A stretch of 64,000 nt of DNA from Oceanobacillus iheyensis HTE831. Its GTDB lineage: Bacteria; Bacillota; Bacilli; Bacillales; Amphibacillaceae. The translations under genes were made by a program, and so were the position numbers. Below the pieces are notes generated by a model. That model did no database searches. It had not been told where the DNA came from and saw nothing but the letters and a program-made list of their open reading frames with translations. Below, one piece after another: positions 1-8,176 of the stretch; the stretch's first letter is position 1; each line of letters starts with the position of its first letter. The stretch covers positions 2,272,501-2,336,500 of the forward strand of contig NC_004193.1 in assembly GCF_000011245.1 (NCBI RefSeq), in the 5' to 3' direction.

Positions 1-2131
1 CAAATAACATATCACCTTTACCGAGAAGCTTTTCTGCACCGCTAGAATCTATGATTGTTCTAGAATCCACTTGTGAGGATACACTAAAAGCAATTCTTGT
101 TGGGATGTTTGCTTTGATTAAACCAGTAATTACATCAACAGAAGGACGCTGTGTAGCTAACAGTAAATGAATTCCACAAGCTCGTGCTTTTTGCGCAATC
201 CGACTAATGGCATCTTCGACATCTTGTGGAGACATCATCATTAAATCAGCAAGCTCGTCAATTACAATAACGATGAATGGCATCTTCTTATCAATTCTGC
301 CTTGCTTAATCATTTTCTGATTATATCTCTCAATGTCCCGAACACCTTCCTCAACAAAACGTTCATACCGGTCTTCCATTTCATTAACAGCCCACTTTAA
401 GCTTTGCGTTGCTGCTTTGACATCTGTAATTACCGGGGATACTAGATGCGGGATACCGTTATAGGGGGCAAGCTCCACCATTTTAGGATCAATAAGCAGA
501 AACTTCACATCTTCATGACTTGCTTTATAGATTAAGCTGATTAATATAGTATTTATACACACACTTTTTCCTGATCCAGTAGCCCCAGCGATGAGGCCAT
601 GGGGCATTTTTTGTATATTCGTCACTTTTGGATTTCCTTCAATTGTCAAACCAAGTGCTATACTAAGTGGTGATCTGCTCTCTTTAAATGATGTACTTTC
701 AAAAATTGATTGCAAACCGACCATCTCAGCATGACGGTTTGGTATTTCAATTCCTACTGTGTTTTTCCCCGGTATTGGTGCTTCTATACGAATATCTTGT
801 GCTGACATATTTAATTTTAAGTCGTCCGCTAAATTCTTTATTTTACTTACCTTAACCCCCATTTCAGGTTGTACCTCAAAACGGGTTACAGAAGGACCTT
901 GCGTTGCATGAACTACTTTTGCCTTCACCTGGAAATGCTTTAATGTTTTTTCCAACAGTTCCCGTTGTTCGTTCAACCAAACACTATCATCTTCCGTACG
1001 ACGGATGGGGTCATCCAATAGGTGGTATGGAATCGATAGGTTAGCTTTCGTATTTTCTGCGGGTGTTTCTTCTTTCACTACATTTTTTTGCCCATTCTCT
1101 AAATTCAATTTTTGTTGCGCTTGCTGTAATGCAGCTTCTCGCTTGCGTTCAGATTCCATTAATCGAGAGTGTGTCTGTTCCCTTTTTTTCTGTTCATGCA
1201 TATTTTTTTTATCTCTTGGAGTCATCATTACATTGAATGGTGTAGCATTCTTCTGAGCAGAGTGCTTTCTATATGCCTGATTACTCTGATTATCATCCAC
1301 CGGGTTGATTTTTTTATCATTTGTTGGTTTTTCTTCTTCTTGTGTAACAACTGGTTCCGCTGGTTCCGTCGTAGAAGCAGCTTCATTATTTGCAAAACTC
1401 TCAGTTTCTGGTGGCTTAGAATCTAACGTAGCTAGACTATTATCTTCTGCCTTTTTTTCTATCGATGAAGTTTGCTGATCCTCTTCCTTCTCTTGTACTA
1501 ACAAATGATTCCCGACTTTATTTTTGTTACTATCTTCAACAACTTCGGTATCTTCATGAAGATGATTTTCTTTTTTACGTTGGAAAGCTGGTATATCATC
1601 AATCGATGTAGAATATCTTTTTTGATATCCATAGATTGGTGATGGTACGTCTGTTGGTTGGAAAGGAATATCTGGATTTTTCTTGTATACCTTTCTACCA
1701 TTATTATCCGTCGTCTGTGTATATTCATCATTTGATCTTATAAATTGGTTTTCTTTATAGTTACTGGTAGATTTTCTATAAGTATATGTTTGATCTTGAT
1801 CTGGAACTTGATTTTGTTCTGAAACTTGAACTTGATTTTGTTCTTGCTTTGTTTCTTCTTGTTCCCTTCTTAAACTGCGTTGGGAATGTCGTTTTTTATA
1901 AGCAGGTTCATATGTCTGGTGATTCGTTTGATTTTTTTCCGTCTCATCGGGAATTACAGGAAATTTAAATGAAGATCGAGACGGGTACTGATAAGTCATT
2001 CTTGCCTTTACTTCTGACTTTGGCTCAGGATTATCTACTTCAACTTCAATCGTCTCTTCGACTTCAACTTCTTTTGTAAATACATTTTTTAATTTTTCTA
2101 TCCATTGTTCCCACATTTCATATTCACTCAT
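1..2131 (-). CDS. sftA: DNA translocase SftA/YtpT (FtsK/SpoIIIE family), 3' end outside window
   Basis: About 710 codons are present; the C-terminus lies beyond position 1. The ATG at 2131 begins [14 protein letters not shown]. No membrane segment is visible, and residues 1 to about 330 are a polar, Q/E/K-rich linker, as in the soluble FtsK paralogue SftA rather than membrane-bound SpoIIIE. The motor has [12 protein letters not shown] (near 740-775), Walker [14 protein letters not shown] with GSGKS at residues 519-523 (563..577), and a Walker B-type strand ending IDELADLMM (near 240-285). The family pumps chromosomal DNA away from the closing septum. It lies upstream of nothing else on this strand, with ytpR-ytpQ-ytpP in the same direction behind a hairpin. 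An upstream ATG at about 2155 opens only a 7-codon frame, so it is not the start. Confidence 0.93.
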   Translation of the reverse strand, partial: MSEYEMWEQWIEKLKNVFTKEVEVEETIEVEVDNPEPKSEVKARMTYQYPSRSSFKFPVIPDETEKNQTNHQTYEPAYKKRHSQRSLRREQEETKQEQNQVQVSEQNQVPDQDQTYTYRKSTSNYKENQFIRSNDEYTQTTDNNGRKVYKKNPDIPFQPTDVPSPIYGYQKRYSTSIDDIPAFQRKKENHLHEDTEVVEDSNKNKVGNHLLVQEKEEDQQTSSIEKKAEDNSLATLDSKPPETESFANNEAASTTEPAEPVVTQEEEKPTNDKKINPVDDNQSNQAYRKHSAQKNATPFNVMMTPRDKKNMHEQKKREQTHSRLMESERKREAALQQAQQKLNLENGQKNVVKEETPAENTKANLSIPYHLLDDPIRRTEDDSVWLNEQRELLEKTLKHFQVKAKVVHATQGPSVTRFEVQPEMGVKVSKIKNLADDLKLNMSAQDIRIEAPIPGKNTVGIEIPNRHAEMVGLQSIFESTSFKESRSPLSIALGLTIEGNPKVTNIQKMPHGLIAGATGSGKSVCINTILISLIYKASHEDVKFLLIDPKMVELAPYNGIPHLVSPVITDVKAATQSLKWAVNEMEDRYERFVEEGVRDIERYNQKMIKQGRIDKKMPFIVIVIDELADLMMMSPQDVEDAISRIAQKARACGIHLLLATQRPSVDVITGLIKANIPTRIAFSVSSQVDSRTIIDSSGAEKLLGKGDMLF

Positions 2132-2222
2132 TTCTCTAAAAGATCGTACATGCTTAGTTTATCAGTTTTTCAACCTATTTGGAATCATCCATTCGATGTG
2201 GGAGAATGGTGGTCTAATGACA

Positions 2223-2256
2223 CAAGAAATCCCCCTGCAATAATAGCTTAGGGGGC
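2223..2256 (-). terminator. Probable terminator of the ytpP-ytpQ-ytpR operon
   Basis: CCCCCT (2231..2236 on +) pairs with AGGGGG (2250..2255), extended by GC on the inside. On the minus strand the stem is followed by ATTTCTTG, a weak T-tract. It lies just after the ytpR stop at 2262 and before sftA. The stem is strong but the T-run is poor, so it may be leaky and allow some readthrough into sftA. Confidence 0.6.
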
Positions 2257-2261
2257 ATGTG

Positions 2262-2870
2262 TTAAGACAATTTGAATTCTTCTCCCACGTTATAAGAATC
2301 ATCCAATACATAAATTCCTTTTTCTTTTGGTGCATTAGGGATTCCTAATTCTTTTTGGGAGCAAATCATTCCGTTTGAAGGTACTCCTCGGAGTTCGGAG
2401 TCTTTAATTTTCATTCCGCTTGGCATCGTTGCACCGACTTTAGCAACTACCACTTTTTGGTTTGCATCAACATTTGGTGCACCACAAACAATTTGCAACT
2501 TCTCTGTTCCCACATCAACTTGACATACACTTAGTTTGTCAGCATTTTCATGGGGTTCTTTCGTGGTCACATACCCTACTACAAACTTCGGAGTCAAATC
2601 AAAATCAAGGGGGTCTTTAATGCCTTTTTCCCTAAAGAGTTTTCGTATTTTTTCTAATAAATCTTCACTTAAACGAATAGGTCCATTTCCATTTGGTAAG
2701 TCCAATACTTGGGAAGCTTGGAAAATATTATATCCAAGCAATTCTCCGTCAGCAGAAGTTATTCGTGTTACATTGTCATAATTAGTTGATTCCATTTCAT
2801 ATCGATTACCGTCTTTTAATGGGATGAGTAATACATCACCAATTCCATTTGGATTATAAAATACATCCAT
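2262..2870 (-). CDS. ytpR: YtpR, tRNA-binding (EMAP/OB-fold) domain protein
   Basis: A 202-residue protein, close to the usual family length. The C-terminal half (residues about 88-195, from [20 protein letters not shown] to the end) is the OB-fold tRNA-binding domain also found at the N-terminus of bacterial phenylalanyl-tRNA synthetase beta. The recognisable stretch is [23 protein letters not shown]. The N-terminal ~80 residues are the YtpR-specific part. The start ATG at 2870 has AGGAGCTG upstream. It is the last gene of a tight set with ytpQ (17 bp gap) and ytpP. RNA binding is inferred from the fold; the physiological target is not known to me. Confidence 0.92.
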   Translation of the reverse strand: MDVFYNPNGIGDVLLIPLKDGNRYEMESTNYDNVTRITSADGELLGYNIFQASQVLDLPNGNGPIRLSEDLLEKIRKLFREKGIKDPLDFDLTPKFVVGYVTTKEPHENADKLSVCQVDVGTEKLQIVCGAPNVDANQKVVVAKVGATMPSGMKIKDSELRGVPSNGMICSQKELGIPNAPKEKGIYVLDDSYNVGEEFKLS

Positions 2871-2887
2871 TGTTATTCAGCTCCTAT

Positions 2888-3697
2888 TTATTTTTCTGGT
2901 TTGTTTTTCGCTAAAATAAAGATAGGTTCCAACTTTCTATCTTCATACACAAAGGAAAGTGATGTTATTGGAATTCGTCCTTCAGCAAAAAACTTCATTG
3001 TCATCTGCGCTAAAATATCATAACCCATTTTATTTTGTATGTCAGCAATAATTAACACGTCTTGATGTGGTACAGCTACTGTTAATTCACCTTGCGCATT
3101 TGCTTTCATCTCTTCTAGAAATGCTTCGTTTAAAATACGACTAGCATCATAGCCATCTTGAGTTGCTAAGAAATAGAAATCATTATCAGCTACCTGGTCT
3201 TTCTTTACTTCATGTGATAATGAGCGGACATTAAAGCTAGCAATTTCATCTAAACGGTCCAAGGTCCATTCTTCTTCTTTTAATAATTCTTCATCAATAA
3301 GACGATACGATTTCCCTAAGTCTAAAGCATAAAAAACTCTCGTCTCGGCAGTGTGATCCTTATAAATTAGTTTCTTCCCAGCTTTTGTTTCTATCGGAAA
3401 AGACGGAGATCGTAATACAGGAAATATGTGCTTTTCCATCCCTTGTAAATGATGCGTTTCATTCATTATCTTTAAAGCTTCTATAATATGTTCTTCCATT
3501 TCTTGAATGGCGATATCACCACGATTATTGTATTTGGTAATAAGATTAGGGAGTGACACAGTCATCCCTTGTCCAGAATCTCTCCATTCAATACGGAGAG
3601 CATCATCATCTCGTTTATATACGATACGATACTCCGGATTTTTCAAACGATCTTCGAGGAGTCGTTTCATTTTTATAGTTGTCATTTTAGCCATCAA
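2888..3697 (-). CDS. ytpQ: YtpQ, DUF1444 family protein of unknown function
   Basis: A 269-residue soluble protein with no signal peptide or membrane segment. It belongs to the DUF1444 (YtpQ) family, recognised by sequence and by its fixed position between ytpP and ytpR in Bacillaceae. It begins MMAKMTTIKMKRLLEDRL; the second Met is an equally possible start, with an AGGAGGAATTTTG-type site just upstream. The central part contains long acidic and basic helices and the end reads YEDRKLEPIFILAKN. No catalytic motif could be identified. The linkage to a thioredoxin-like and a tRNA-binding protein suggests co-expression but not a function. Confidence 0.88.
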   Translation of the reverse strand: MMAKMTTIKMKRLLEDRLKNPEYRIVYKRDDDALRIEWRDSGQGMTVSLPNLITKYNNRGDIAIQEMEEHIIEALKIMNETHHLQGMEKHIFPVLRSPSFPIETKAGKKLIYKDHTAETRVFYALDLGKSYRLIDEELLKEEEWTLDRLDEIASFNVRSLSHEVKKDQVADNDFYFLATQDGYDASRILNEAFLEEMKANAQGELTVAVPHQDVLIIADIQNKMGYDILAQMTMKFFAEGRIPITSLSFVYEDRKLEPIFILAKNKPEK

Positions 3698-3711
3698 AAT
3701 TCCTCCTCCGA

Positions 3712-4029
3712 CTATTCTTTAAGGCTGAGAATAAAGTGTTCAATCTCTTCTTTTGTTTTTCGGTCTTTACTGACAAACCGGCCAAGTTCTTTCCCATTTT
3801 CAAATGCTAAAAAACTTGGTATCCCATACACATTATTGGATTGACATATTTCGATAAAGTCATCACGATTTATTTCTACAAATTGATATTCATTAAATTG
3901 TTGTTCGATTTCCGGTAAAATAGGCTCTATTATTCTACAATCTGGACACCATCCAGCAGTGAACATAAAAATAACTGGACCCTCTTGTTTATAGGATTCA
4001 AATTGTTCGTTCGTTTCTAATAGTTTCAT
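3712..4029 (-). CDS. ytpP: YtpP, thioredoxin-like protein with WCPDC active site
   Basis: A 105-residue thioredoxin fold. The active-site segment is TAGWCPDC, i.e. CPDC instead of the CGPC of classical thioredoxin, and the cis-Pro region reads YGIPSFLAF. The Pro/Asp change alters redox potential in related proteins. The frame is open further upstream (to 4104), but the ATG at 4029 (MKLLETNEQF) has AAAGGAAG at good distance and gives the normal family length. First gene of ytpP-ytpQ-ytpR; 14 bp separate it from ytpQ. Divergent from ytoQ. It probably keeps cytosolic thiols reduced; the specific partner is not evident. Confidence 0.92.
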   Translation of the reverse strand: MKLLETNEQFESYKQEGPVIFMFTAGWCPDCRIIEPILPEIEQQFNEYQFVEINRDDFIEICQSNNVYGIPSFLAFENGKELGRFVSKDRKTKEEIEHFILSLKE

Positions 4030-4197
4030 GTAATCTACTTCCTTTCTACACCTATCATAGCTTGCATTGTAATTCGTTTCAATTATCGTGATTATACCAT
4101 ACATAGCACTAGTTGAGCATATCGTGATAGCGACTTACTTTTCAAATTATTGAAAAACGTTTACTATGAGAAATAGATTAAATTAGGAGGGGTTTAC

Positions 4198-4638
4198 ATG
4201 GAATTAACGGTTTATTTAGCTGGACAAATTCATGATAATTGGAGAGATGAGGTGGAAAAAATAGCAAAATCGAAGAATTTACCTCTTCATTTTGTGTCTC
4301 CGCAAACGACCCATGATCGATCCGATGATATTGGTGAGACAGTAATCGGCAAACAACCGAGTAATTTACATAGAGATGATGCAGCATCGAGTATTAATAA
4401 TTTTCGTACACAAGTCCTTCTTTCTAAATCTGATATTGTTATTGCTTTATTCGGTGAGTCCTATAAACAATGGAATACGGCAATGGATGCTAGCATTGCA
4501 CTTACATTAGGAAAACCAACGATTATCGTCCGACCAGAATCTTTAATTCATCCTTTAAAAGAAATTTCCAATAAAGCAAATGTAACCGTTGAGACGGTTG
4601 AACAAGCTTTAGAAGTTATTGCTTATATTTATGAATAA
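4198..4638 (+). CDS. ytoQ: YtoQ family protein (nucleoside 2-deoxyribosyltransferase-like fold)
   Basis: A 146-residue protein, the usual YtoQ length. It starts MELTVYLAGQIHDNWRDEV; the conserved YLAGQIHDNWR is the family's signature and resembles the nucleotide-binding start of nucleoside 2-deoxyribosyltransferases. A second landmark is IVIALFGESYKQWNTAMDA, comparable with the segment that holds the catalytic Glu in that superfamily. RBS AGGAGGGG precedes the ATG. It stands alone on this strand, divergent from ytpP and followed by two hairpins. Activity on nucleosides is an inference from fold membership only. Confidence 0.9.
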   Translation: MELTVYLAGQIHDNWRDEVEKIAKSKNLPLHFVSPQTTHDRSDDIGETVIGKQPSNLHRDDAASSINNFRTQVLLSKSDIVIALFGESYKQWNTAMDASIALTLGKPTIIVRPESLIHPLKEISNKANVTVETVEQALEVIAYIYE

Positions 4639-4648
4639 AGTAGAACTT

Positions 4649-4724
4649 CATTCAGTGGGGAGGTTCATACTTCCCCTTACTGAATGGTGGTATAGCAAGG
4701 GCATCAGCCAGCTAAAAGCCCTTG
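4649..4724. repeat. Tandem pair of intergenic hairpins after ytoQ
   Basis: Two inverted repeats lie next to each other: CATTCAGT (4649..4656) with ACTGAATG (4679..4686), extended inward by GGGGA/TCCCC, and CAAGGGC (4696..4702) with GCCCTTG (4718..4724). No clean T-run follows either one. The arrangement lies between convergent ytoQ and the DUF84 gene. A similar AACTTCATYCAGTG start occurs at about 55499, so this may be a copy of a dispersed element that also serves as terminator. Confidence 0.6.
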
Positions 4725-4771
4725 AATATAACCGGACATGTGTAGACGGTAAATCATTACAATTTCTTTCA

Positions 4772-5284
4772 TTAATGGTTGTTGCTATTTAATAGCATCC
4801 ATTGACCTTTTAACAAAGTGACGACATGACGAAACATTTCTTTCCTAGTAATCAGTTGGTTTGTGAAAATACCAATTGCGCCTTCCTTTTTACTAACATC
4901 CTTTTTTTCCGCATATGTATCCATTAATTCTCCAAGTTCTATATTTTTTAATAAGCCCTCTTCGACATCATTAGGGATTTTTATTCTTGCGCCACTAGCT
5001 GTAATGATATCATTTTCAGGTGTAACTAATGCTCCCCAGTTACAGAGATACAACTCGTTGTCTATATACATAACTCCACCTTCGAGACCTACTCCAATTG
5101 TATATGGATTATTCATGGCGCAATATTTCGCTCTGGTAATAGCTCCTAATTTAGTTTCTTCATCACTAAAAGGTTGCGCACTCACTCCTGATTCTGCCTG
5201 AACTCCGATTACATCTATATTTGGAAACATTTCTTTTACTGCTTGAATTTTCGTTGGATTTTGTGATCCTACTTGTATTTGCAT
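4772..5284 (-). CDS. DUF84 family NTPase (probable inosine/xanthosine triphosphatase)
   Basis: A 170-residue protein opening MQIQVGSQNPTKIQAV, the start typical of the DUF84 / YjjX family, which shares a fold with the Maf and HAM1 house-cleaning NTPases. The S-x-N-x-x-K pattern binds the triphosphate, and IGVGLEGGV plus DEETKLGAITRA are the other conserved stretches. Homologues hydrolyse ITP and XTP (E. coli YjjX), so the likely role is removing deaminated nucleotides. The RBS is AGGAG just upstream of 5284. It follows ytoP on the same strand, with a hairpin in the 52-bp gap, so expression is probably partly coupled. Confidence 0.88.
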   Translation of the reverse strand: MQIQVGSQNPTKIQAVKEMFPNIDVIGVQAESGVSAQPFSDEETKLGAITRAKYCAMNNPYTIGVGLEGGVMYIDNELYLCNWGALVTPENDIITASGARIKIPNDVEEGLLKNIELGELMDTYAEKKDVSKKEGAIGIFTNQLITRKEMFRHVVTLLKGQWMLLNSNNH

Positions 5285-5299
5285 ATTAATAATCTCCTA

Positions 5300-5331
5300 T
5301 GAAAGAGCAGCTACCTAAAGGCAACTGCTCA
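5300..5331 (-). terminator. Possible terminator or attenuator between ytoP and the DUF84 gene
   Basis: GAGCAG (5305..5310) pairs with CTGCTC (5325..5330); a TTTC run follows on the minus strand. It sits between the ytoP stop (5337) and the start of the next gene (5284), so it would end or weaken transcription coming from ytoP. The stem is only 6 bp plus a partial inner extension, hence moderate confidence. Confidence 0.5.
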
Positions 5332-5336
5332 TCTCT

Positions 5337-6407
5337 TTATTTTTCTTTTAATTGGGATACGAAGGAACTATCTGTACCTTTAACTAATTTTATAAGCAAT
5401 TCTTTTGCAGCTGCATAATCATCTACATGAATAATAGACGCTGAAGTGTGAATATAGCGTGAACAAATTCCGACTACTGCAGAGGGAACTCCATCATTAG
5501 CAAGATGTACACGACCTGCATCTGTTCCTCCTTGTGAGATAAAATACTGATATGGAATATTATTGCTTTCTGCAGTATCAAGTACATATTCTCGCATACC
5601 ATTATGTGTTACCATTGTTCGATCAAATATACGAAGTAATGCTCCTTTTCCTAATTGACCAAATGCTTGTTTATCTCCAGAAGCATCATTGGCTGGAGAT
5701 GCATCTAATGCATAGAACACATCAGGTTGAATCATATTTGCCGCTACTTGTGCTCCTCTAAGTCCAACTTCTTCCTGTACCGTTGCTCCAGAATATAGCT
5801 GATTTGGTAGCTGTTCATTTTGTAACTCTTTTAACAATTCAATAGCTAATCCGCATCCATAACGATTATCCCAAGCTTTTGCTAAAATCTTTTTTTCATT
5901 GGCCATAGGCTCGAATGGTGTGATTGGAACGATACTGTCGCCTGGCTTTACACCTATTTTCTTTACATCTTCTTTATCGTCTGCACCAATATCAATAAGC
6001 ATATTTTTAATTTCCATTGGTTTACTGCGTTGCGCCTCCGTAAGTAAATGGGGCGGTATCGAACCAATAACCCCAATAACCGGTCCGTTTGCAGTCATAA
6101 CCTGAACTCTTTGTGCAAGCATAACTTGATTCCACCAACCACCAAGTGGTTGAAAGCGTAACATGCCGTTATCTGTAATTTGTGTGACCATAAATCCAAC
6201 TTCATCCATGTGACCTGCCACCATAACTCTAGGTCCATTCCCATGCTTCACACCAAAAGTTCCGCCTAGATTATCTTGTATAACCTCATCCGAATATTTT
6301 TCTAATTCACCCTTCATAAAATTACGTACCGGGTGTTCATTACCAGGTGCACCTTGTAGTTCCGTTAATGTTTTAAAAAGCGATAGCGTTTCTCTCTCCA
6401 CTCTCAT
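5337..6407 (-). CDS. ytoP: YtoP, M42 family metallo-aminopeptidase (glutamyl aminopeptidase type)
   Basis: A 356-residue cytosolic peptidase with the full M42 metal-site set: [11 protein letters not shown] (His and Asp), [10 protein letters not shown] (bridging Asp), [11 protein letters not shown] (catalytic and ligand Glu pair), YALDAS (Asp) and [13 protein letters not shown] (final His). M42 enzymes form dodecameric shells and trim peptides from the N-terminus. The frame extends to 6488, but that leader is hydrophobic and unlike the family. AAAGGGGAG directly precedes the ATG at 6407; a GTG at 6401 has better spacing to it and cannot be excluded. It is upstream of the DUF84 NTPase and divergent from the PepSY protein gene. 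Confidence 0.93.
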   Translation of the reverse strand: MRVERETLSLFKTLTELQGAPGNEHPVRNFMKGELEKYSDEVIQDNLGGTFGVKHGNGPRVMVAGHMDEVGFMVTQITDNGMLRFQPLGGWWNQVMLAQRVQVMTANGPVIGVIGSIPPHLLTEAQRSKPMEIKNMLIDIGADDKEDVKKIGVKPGDSIVPITPFEPMANEKKILAKAWDNRYGCGLAIELLKELQNEQLPNQLYSGATVQEEVGLRGAQVAANMIQPDVFYALDASPANDASGDKQAFGQLGKGALLRIFDRTMVTHNGMREYVLDTAESNNIPYQYFISQGGTDAGRVHLANDGVPSAVVGICSRYIHTSASIIHVDDYAAAKELLIKLVKGTDSSFVSQLKEK

Positions 6408-6573
6408 ACTCCCCTTTCTATTTTTTAATGCTATGTAACATCTAATTAGTAGTATAACTGAAAAAGTCAAAATCTTTCCAGTAATCATATCAAATCGTTG
6501 TCATTTTTAATTCGTTTCCTGTATACTTACAACTAAATCCTTCAATAAATTATAGTTAGTAGGGGTGAACAAT

Positions 6574-6888
6574 TTGAGTAGAAAAAATGTACTTCTTGCT
6601 GCAGCAGTTGGTGTTGCAATTGGTTATATAGCAAGAGAACAAGTTAGCAAACAAACAAAAATCACACCAGAAAAAGCATTAAATCAAGCGAAGGAAATGT
6701 TTAAACGTAAAGGTCCAATTAGTGGTTCCTGGATTTATATGAAGCCAGAAGAAATTGAGAAAAATGGTTTATTATATGACGTCTACCGAGGTGGAGTAAC
6801 CCGCAATATAGATGGCGATAATAAACAATATGAGTTTTATGTAGATATTGAAACTGGTGCTGTAATAGACACAAAAGAAGCTGTGTAA
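6574..6888 (+). CDS. ytzB: Small PepSY-domain protein with N-terminal membrane anchor (probable YtzB)
   Basis: A 104-residue protein read from the TTG at 6574, which has AGGGGTG 8 bases upstream; a GTG at 6565 is in frame but lies inside that site. Residues about 5-20 (VLLAAAVGVAIGYIA) form one short hydrophobic segment. The remainder (ITPEKALNQAKEM..KQYEFYVDIETGAVIDTKEA) is a PepSY-like domain, seen in membrane-associated inhibitors and regulators. Its place beside ytoP matches my memory of ytzB in B. subtilis, which is the basis of the symbol. A good terminator follows. Function is unknown; the anchor suggests the domain may lie outside the cell, although orientation cannot be fixed. Confidence 0.78.
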   Translation: MSRKNVLLAAAVGVAIGYIAREQVSKQTKITPEKALNQAKEMFKRKGPISGSWIYMKPEEIEKNGLLYDVYRGGVTRNIDGDNKQYEFYVDIETGAVIDTKEAV

Positions 6889-6891
6889 TAC

Positions 6892-6927
6892 AAAAAATGC
6901 TGTCGAACTTAGTTTGACAGCATTTTC
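6892..6927. terminator. Bidirectional terminator between ytzB and ytnP
   Basis: AAAATGCTGTC (6894..6904) and GACAGCATTTT (6916..6926) form a perfect 11-bp stem between convergent genes. A-runs and T-runs on both sides allow it to work in both directions. Confidence 0.85.
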
Positions 6928-6936
6928 ATCGTAAGA

Positions 6937-7779
6937 TTATCGATTTCTTTCAACATGGTTCAACTTTTCACCATGTTCATCGAATTTTATTGCTCTATAG
7001 TAGGCGTCATGATAAAACGTAATCCACGATTTTTCTTTATAACAAACTTCCATCCATTTCTCTTTTTGATGCACAGAATCAATTGGATAATCATCATATG
7101 CCAATACCCATAACGCACTTTGATGTGCGTGCGTTGGCATGAGATCGGCCATATGCGTGAATGTATACTCCCCATCCGTAAATCGGATTATAGAATGACC
7201 ATCGCTGTGTCCGCCAGTATGTATCATCGATAAACCAGGTAAGATTTCAATTTCTTCTTCAAAAGGGACTATCTGTTTCACAATTGGTTTCCAATTCATC
7301 TCCCAATAAGAATTTATCGACCGAATATTTGGATTACGCATTTCATCCCATTCTATTTGTGACACATAGATATCCGCATGAGGAAATACACTCTGATATC
7401 CTTCTTCTAGAGTTTCCGTCAATCCACATGCATGATCATAATGCAAATGGGTCATTAATATAATTCCAATATCATTTACTGTTAGATTTAAACTTTCTAA
7501 GGAACCCACTACATTTGATTCTTCTCTCACTCCAAAGTTACGTTTCTGTTTTTCAGTTAACTTATTTATGCCGATTCCAGAATCAATTAATATATTTTTT
7601 CCATCCAGTTGTAATAATATCGGATCCGTTCGTAACTCAATTTGATTCTTATCATTGACAGGATATTTTTTTGACCACAGTGGTTTCGGAACAACCCCAA
7701 ACATTGCTCCTCCATCTAAATGCGTTACTCCTCCATTTAACCAGGTTAATTTTGCCCGTCCAATTTGTAGAGTTTCCAC
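6937..7779 (-). CDS. ytnP: YtnP, metallo-beta-lactamase-fold lactonase (quorum-quenching type)
   Basis: A 280-residue MBL-fold hydrolase. The zinc motif [10 protein letters not shown] (H-x-H-x-D-H) is intact, followed by the third-ligand region [17 protein letters not shown] and the final [27 protein letters not shown] is the usual strand ahead of the motif. B. subtilis YtnP is a lactonase that inactivates N-acyl homoserine lactones, so this protein probably opens lactone signals too. The frame also has a TTG at 7785, but GGGGAGAG lies too near to it and is correctly spaced for the GTG at 7779. A cre-like sequence lies 50 bp upstream. The gene is monocistronic between two divergent or convergent neighbours. 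Confidence 0.9.
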   Translation of the reverse strand: METLQIGRAKLTWLNGGVTHLDGGAMFGVVPKPLWSKKYPVNDKNQIELRTDPILLQLDGKNILIDSGIGINKLTEKQKRNFGVREESNVVGSLESLNLTVNDIGIILMTHLHYDHACGLTETLEEGYQSVFPHADIYVSQIEWDEMRNPNIRSINSYWEMNWKPIVKQIVPFEEEIEILPGLSMIHTGGHSDGHSIIRFTDGEYTFTHMADLMPTHAHQSALWVLAYDDYPIDSVHQKEKWMEVCYKEKSWITFYHDAYYRAIKFDEHGEKLNHVERNR

Positions 7780-7828
7780 TTTCAATCTCTCCCCTTCCCC
7801 CGTCTAGTTTATATAATGTAAACCTTAA

Positions 7829-7843
7829 TTGCAAACGCTACCA
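7829..7843. promoter_or_regulatory. Candidate CcpA binding site (cre) upstream of ytnP
   Basis: TTGCAAACGCTACCA fits every fixed position of the degenerate consensus WTGNAANCGNWNNCW. It lies about 50 bp from the ytnP start and 150 bp from yhdT, in their shared upstream region. The consensus is loose, so this is a candidate only. Confidence 0.4.
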
Positions 7844-7993
7844 ATTACCTAAATTTTATTCTTTTAAAATAAATGTGGCAATTTTGTGTACGGTCTGCTA
7901 TGATTATTTTTGGAGTTTTAAATGTAAGAAATCGCATTGTATTGTGAATAATTTCACAATCATTAGATTAAGTTGAAAGGAGAAGCTTTCGAA

Positions 7994-8176
7994 ATGACTG
8001 AGAAAAAATGGGCTATATTAATTGGTGTCATCGTGTTATTAGCATTCTCTTTACCATTTACATTACTTACAAATATTGATAAATGGTATGGTAGTTTTTT
8101 TATTTGGATTGTTCTAGCATTAATCGTTGTTATCTGTAATATCACTTTGACAAAGAATTGGGGTAAATTTAAATGA
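7994..8176 (+). CDS. YhdT family small membrane protein
   Basis: A 60-residue protein with two hydrophobic helices (WAILIGVIVLLAFSLPFTLL and SFFIWIVLALIVVICNITL) separated by a short polar turn. This is the shape of YhdT, the small partner encoded directly upstream of the sodium/pantothenate symporter panF in enterobacteria. AAAGGAGAAG precedes the ATG at 7994. Its stop overlaps the ATG of the next gene (ATGA), which implies translational coupling and a one-to-one partnership with the symporter. The exact role of YhdT is not known. Confidence 0.83.
   Translation: MTEKKWAILIGVIVLLAFSLPFTLLTNIDKWYGSFFIWIVLALIVVICNITLTKNWGKFK

Noticed and set aside
4140..4160. A cre site near TTGAAAAACGTTTACT upstream of ytoQ
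   Set aside because: The half-sites are shifted by one base relative to the CcpA consensus.
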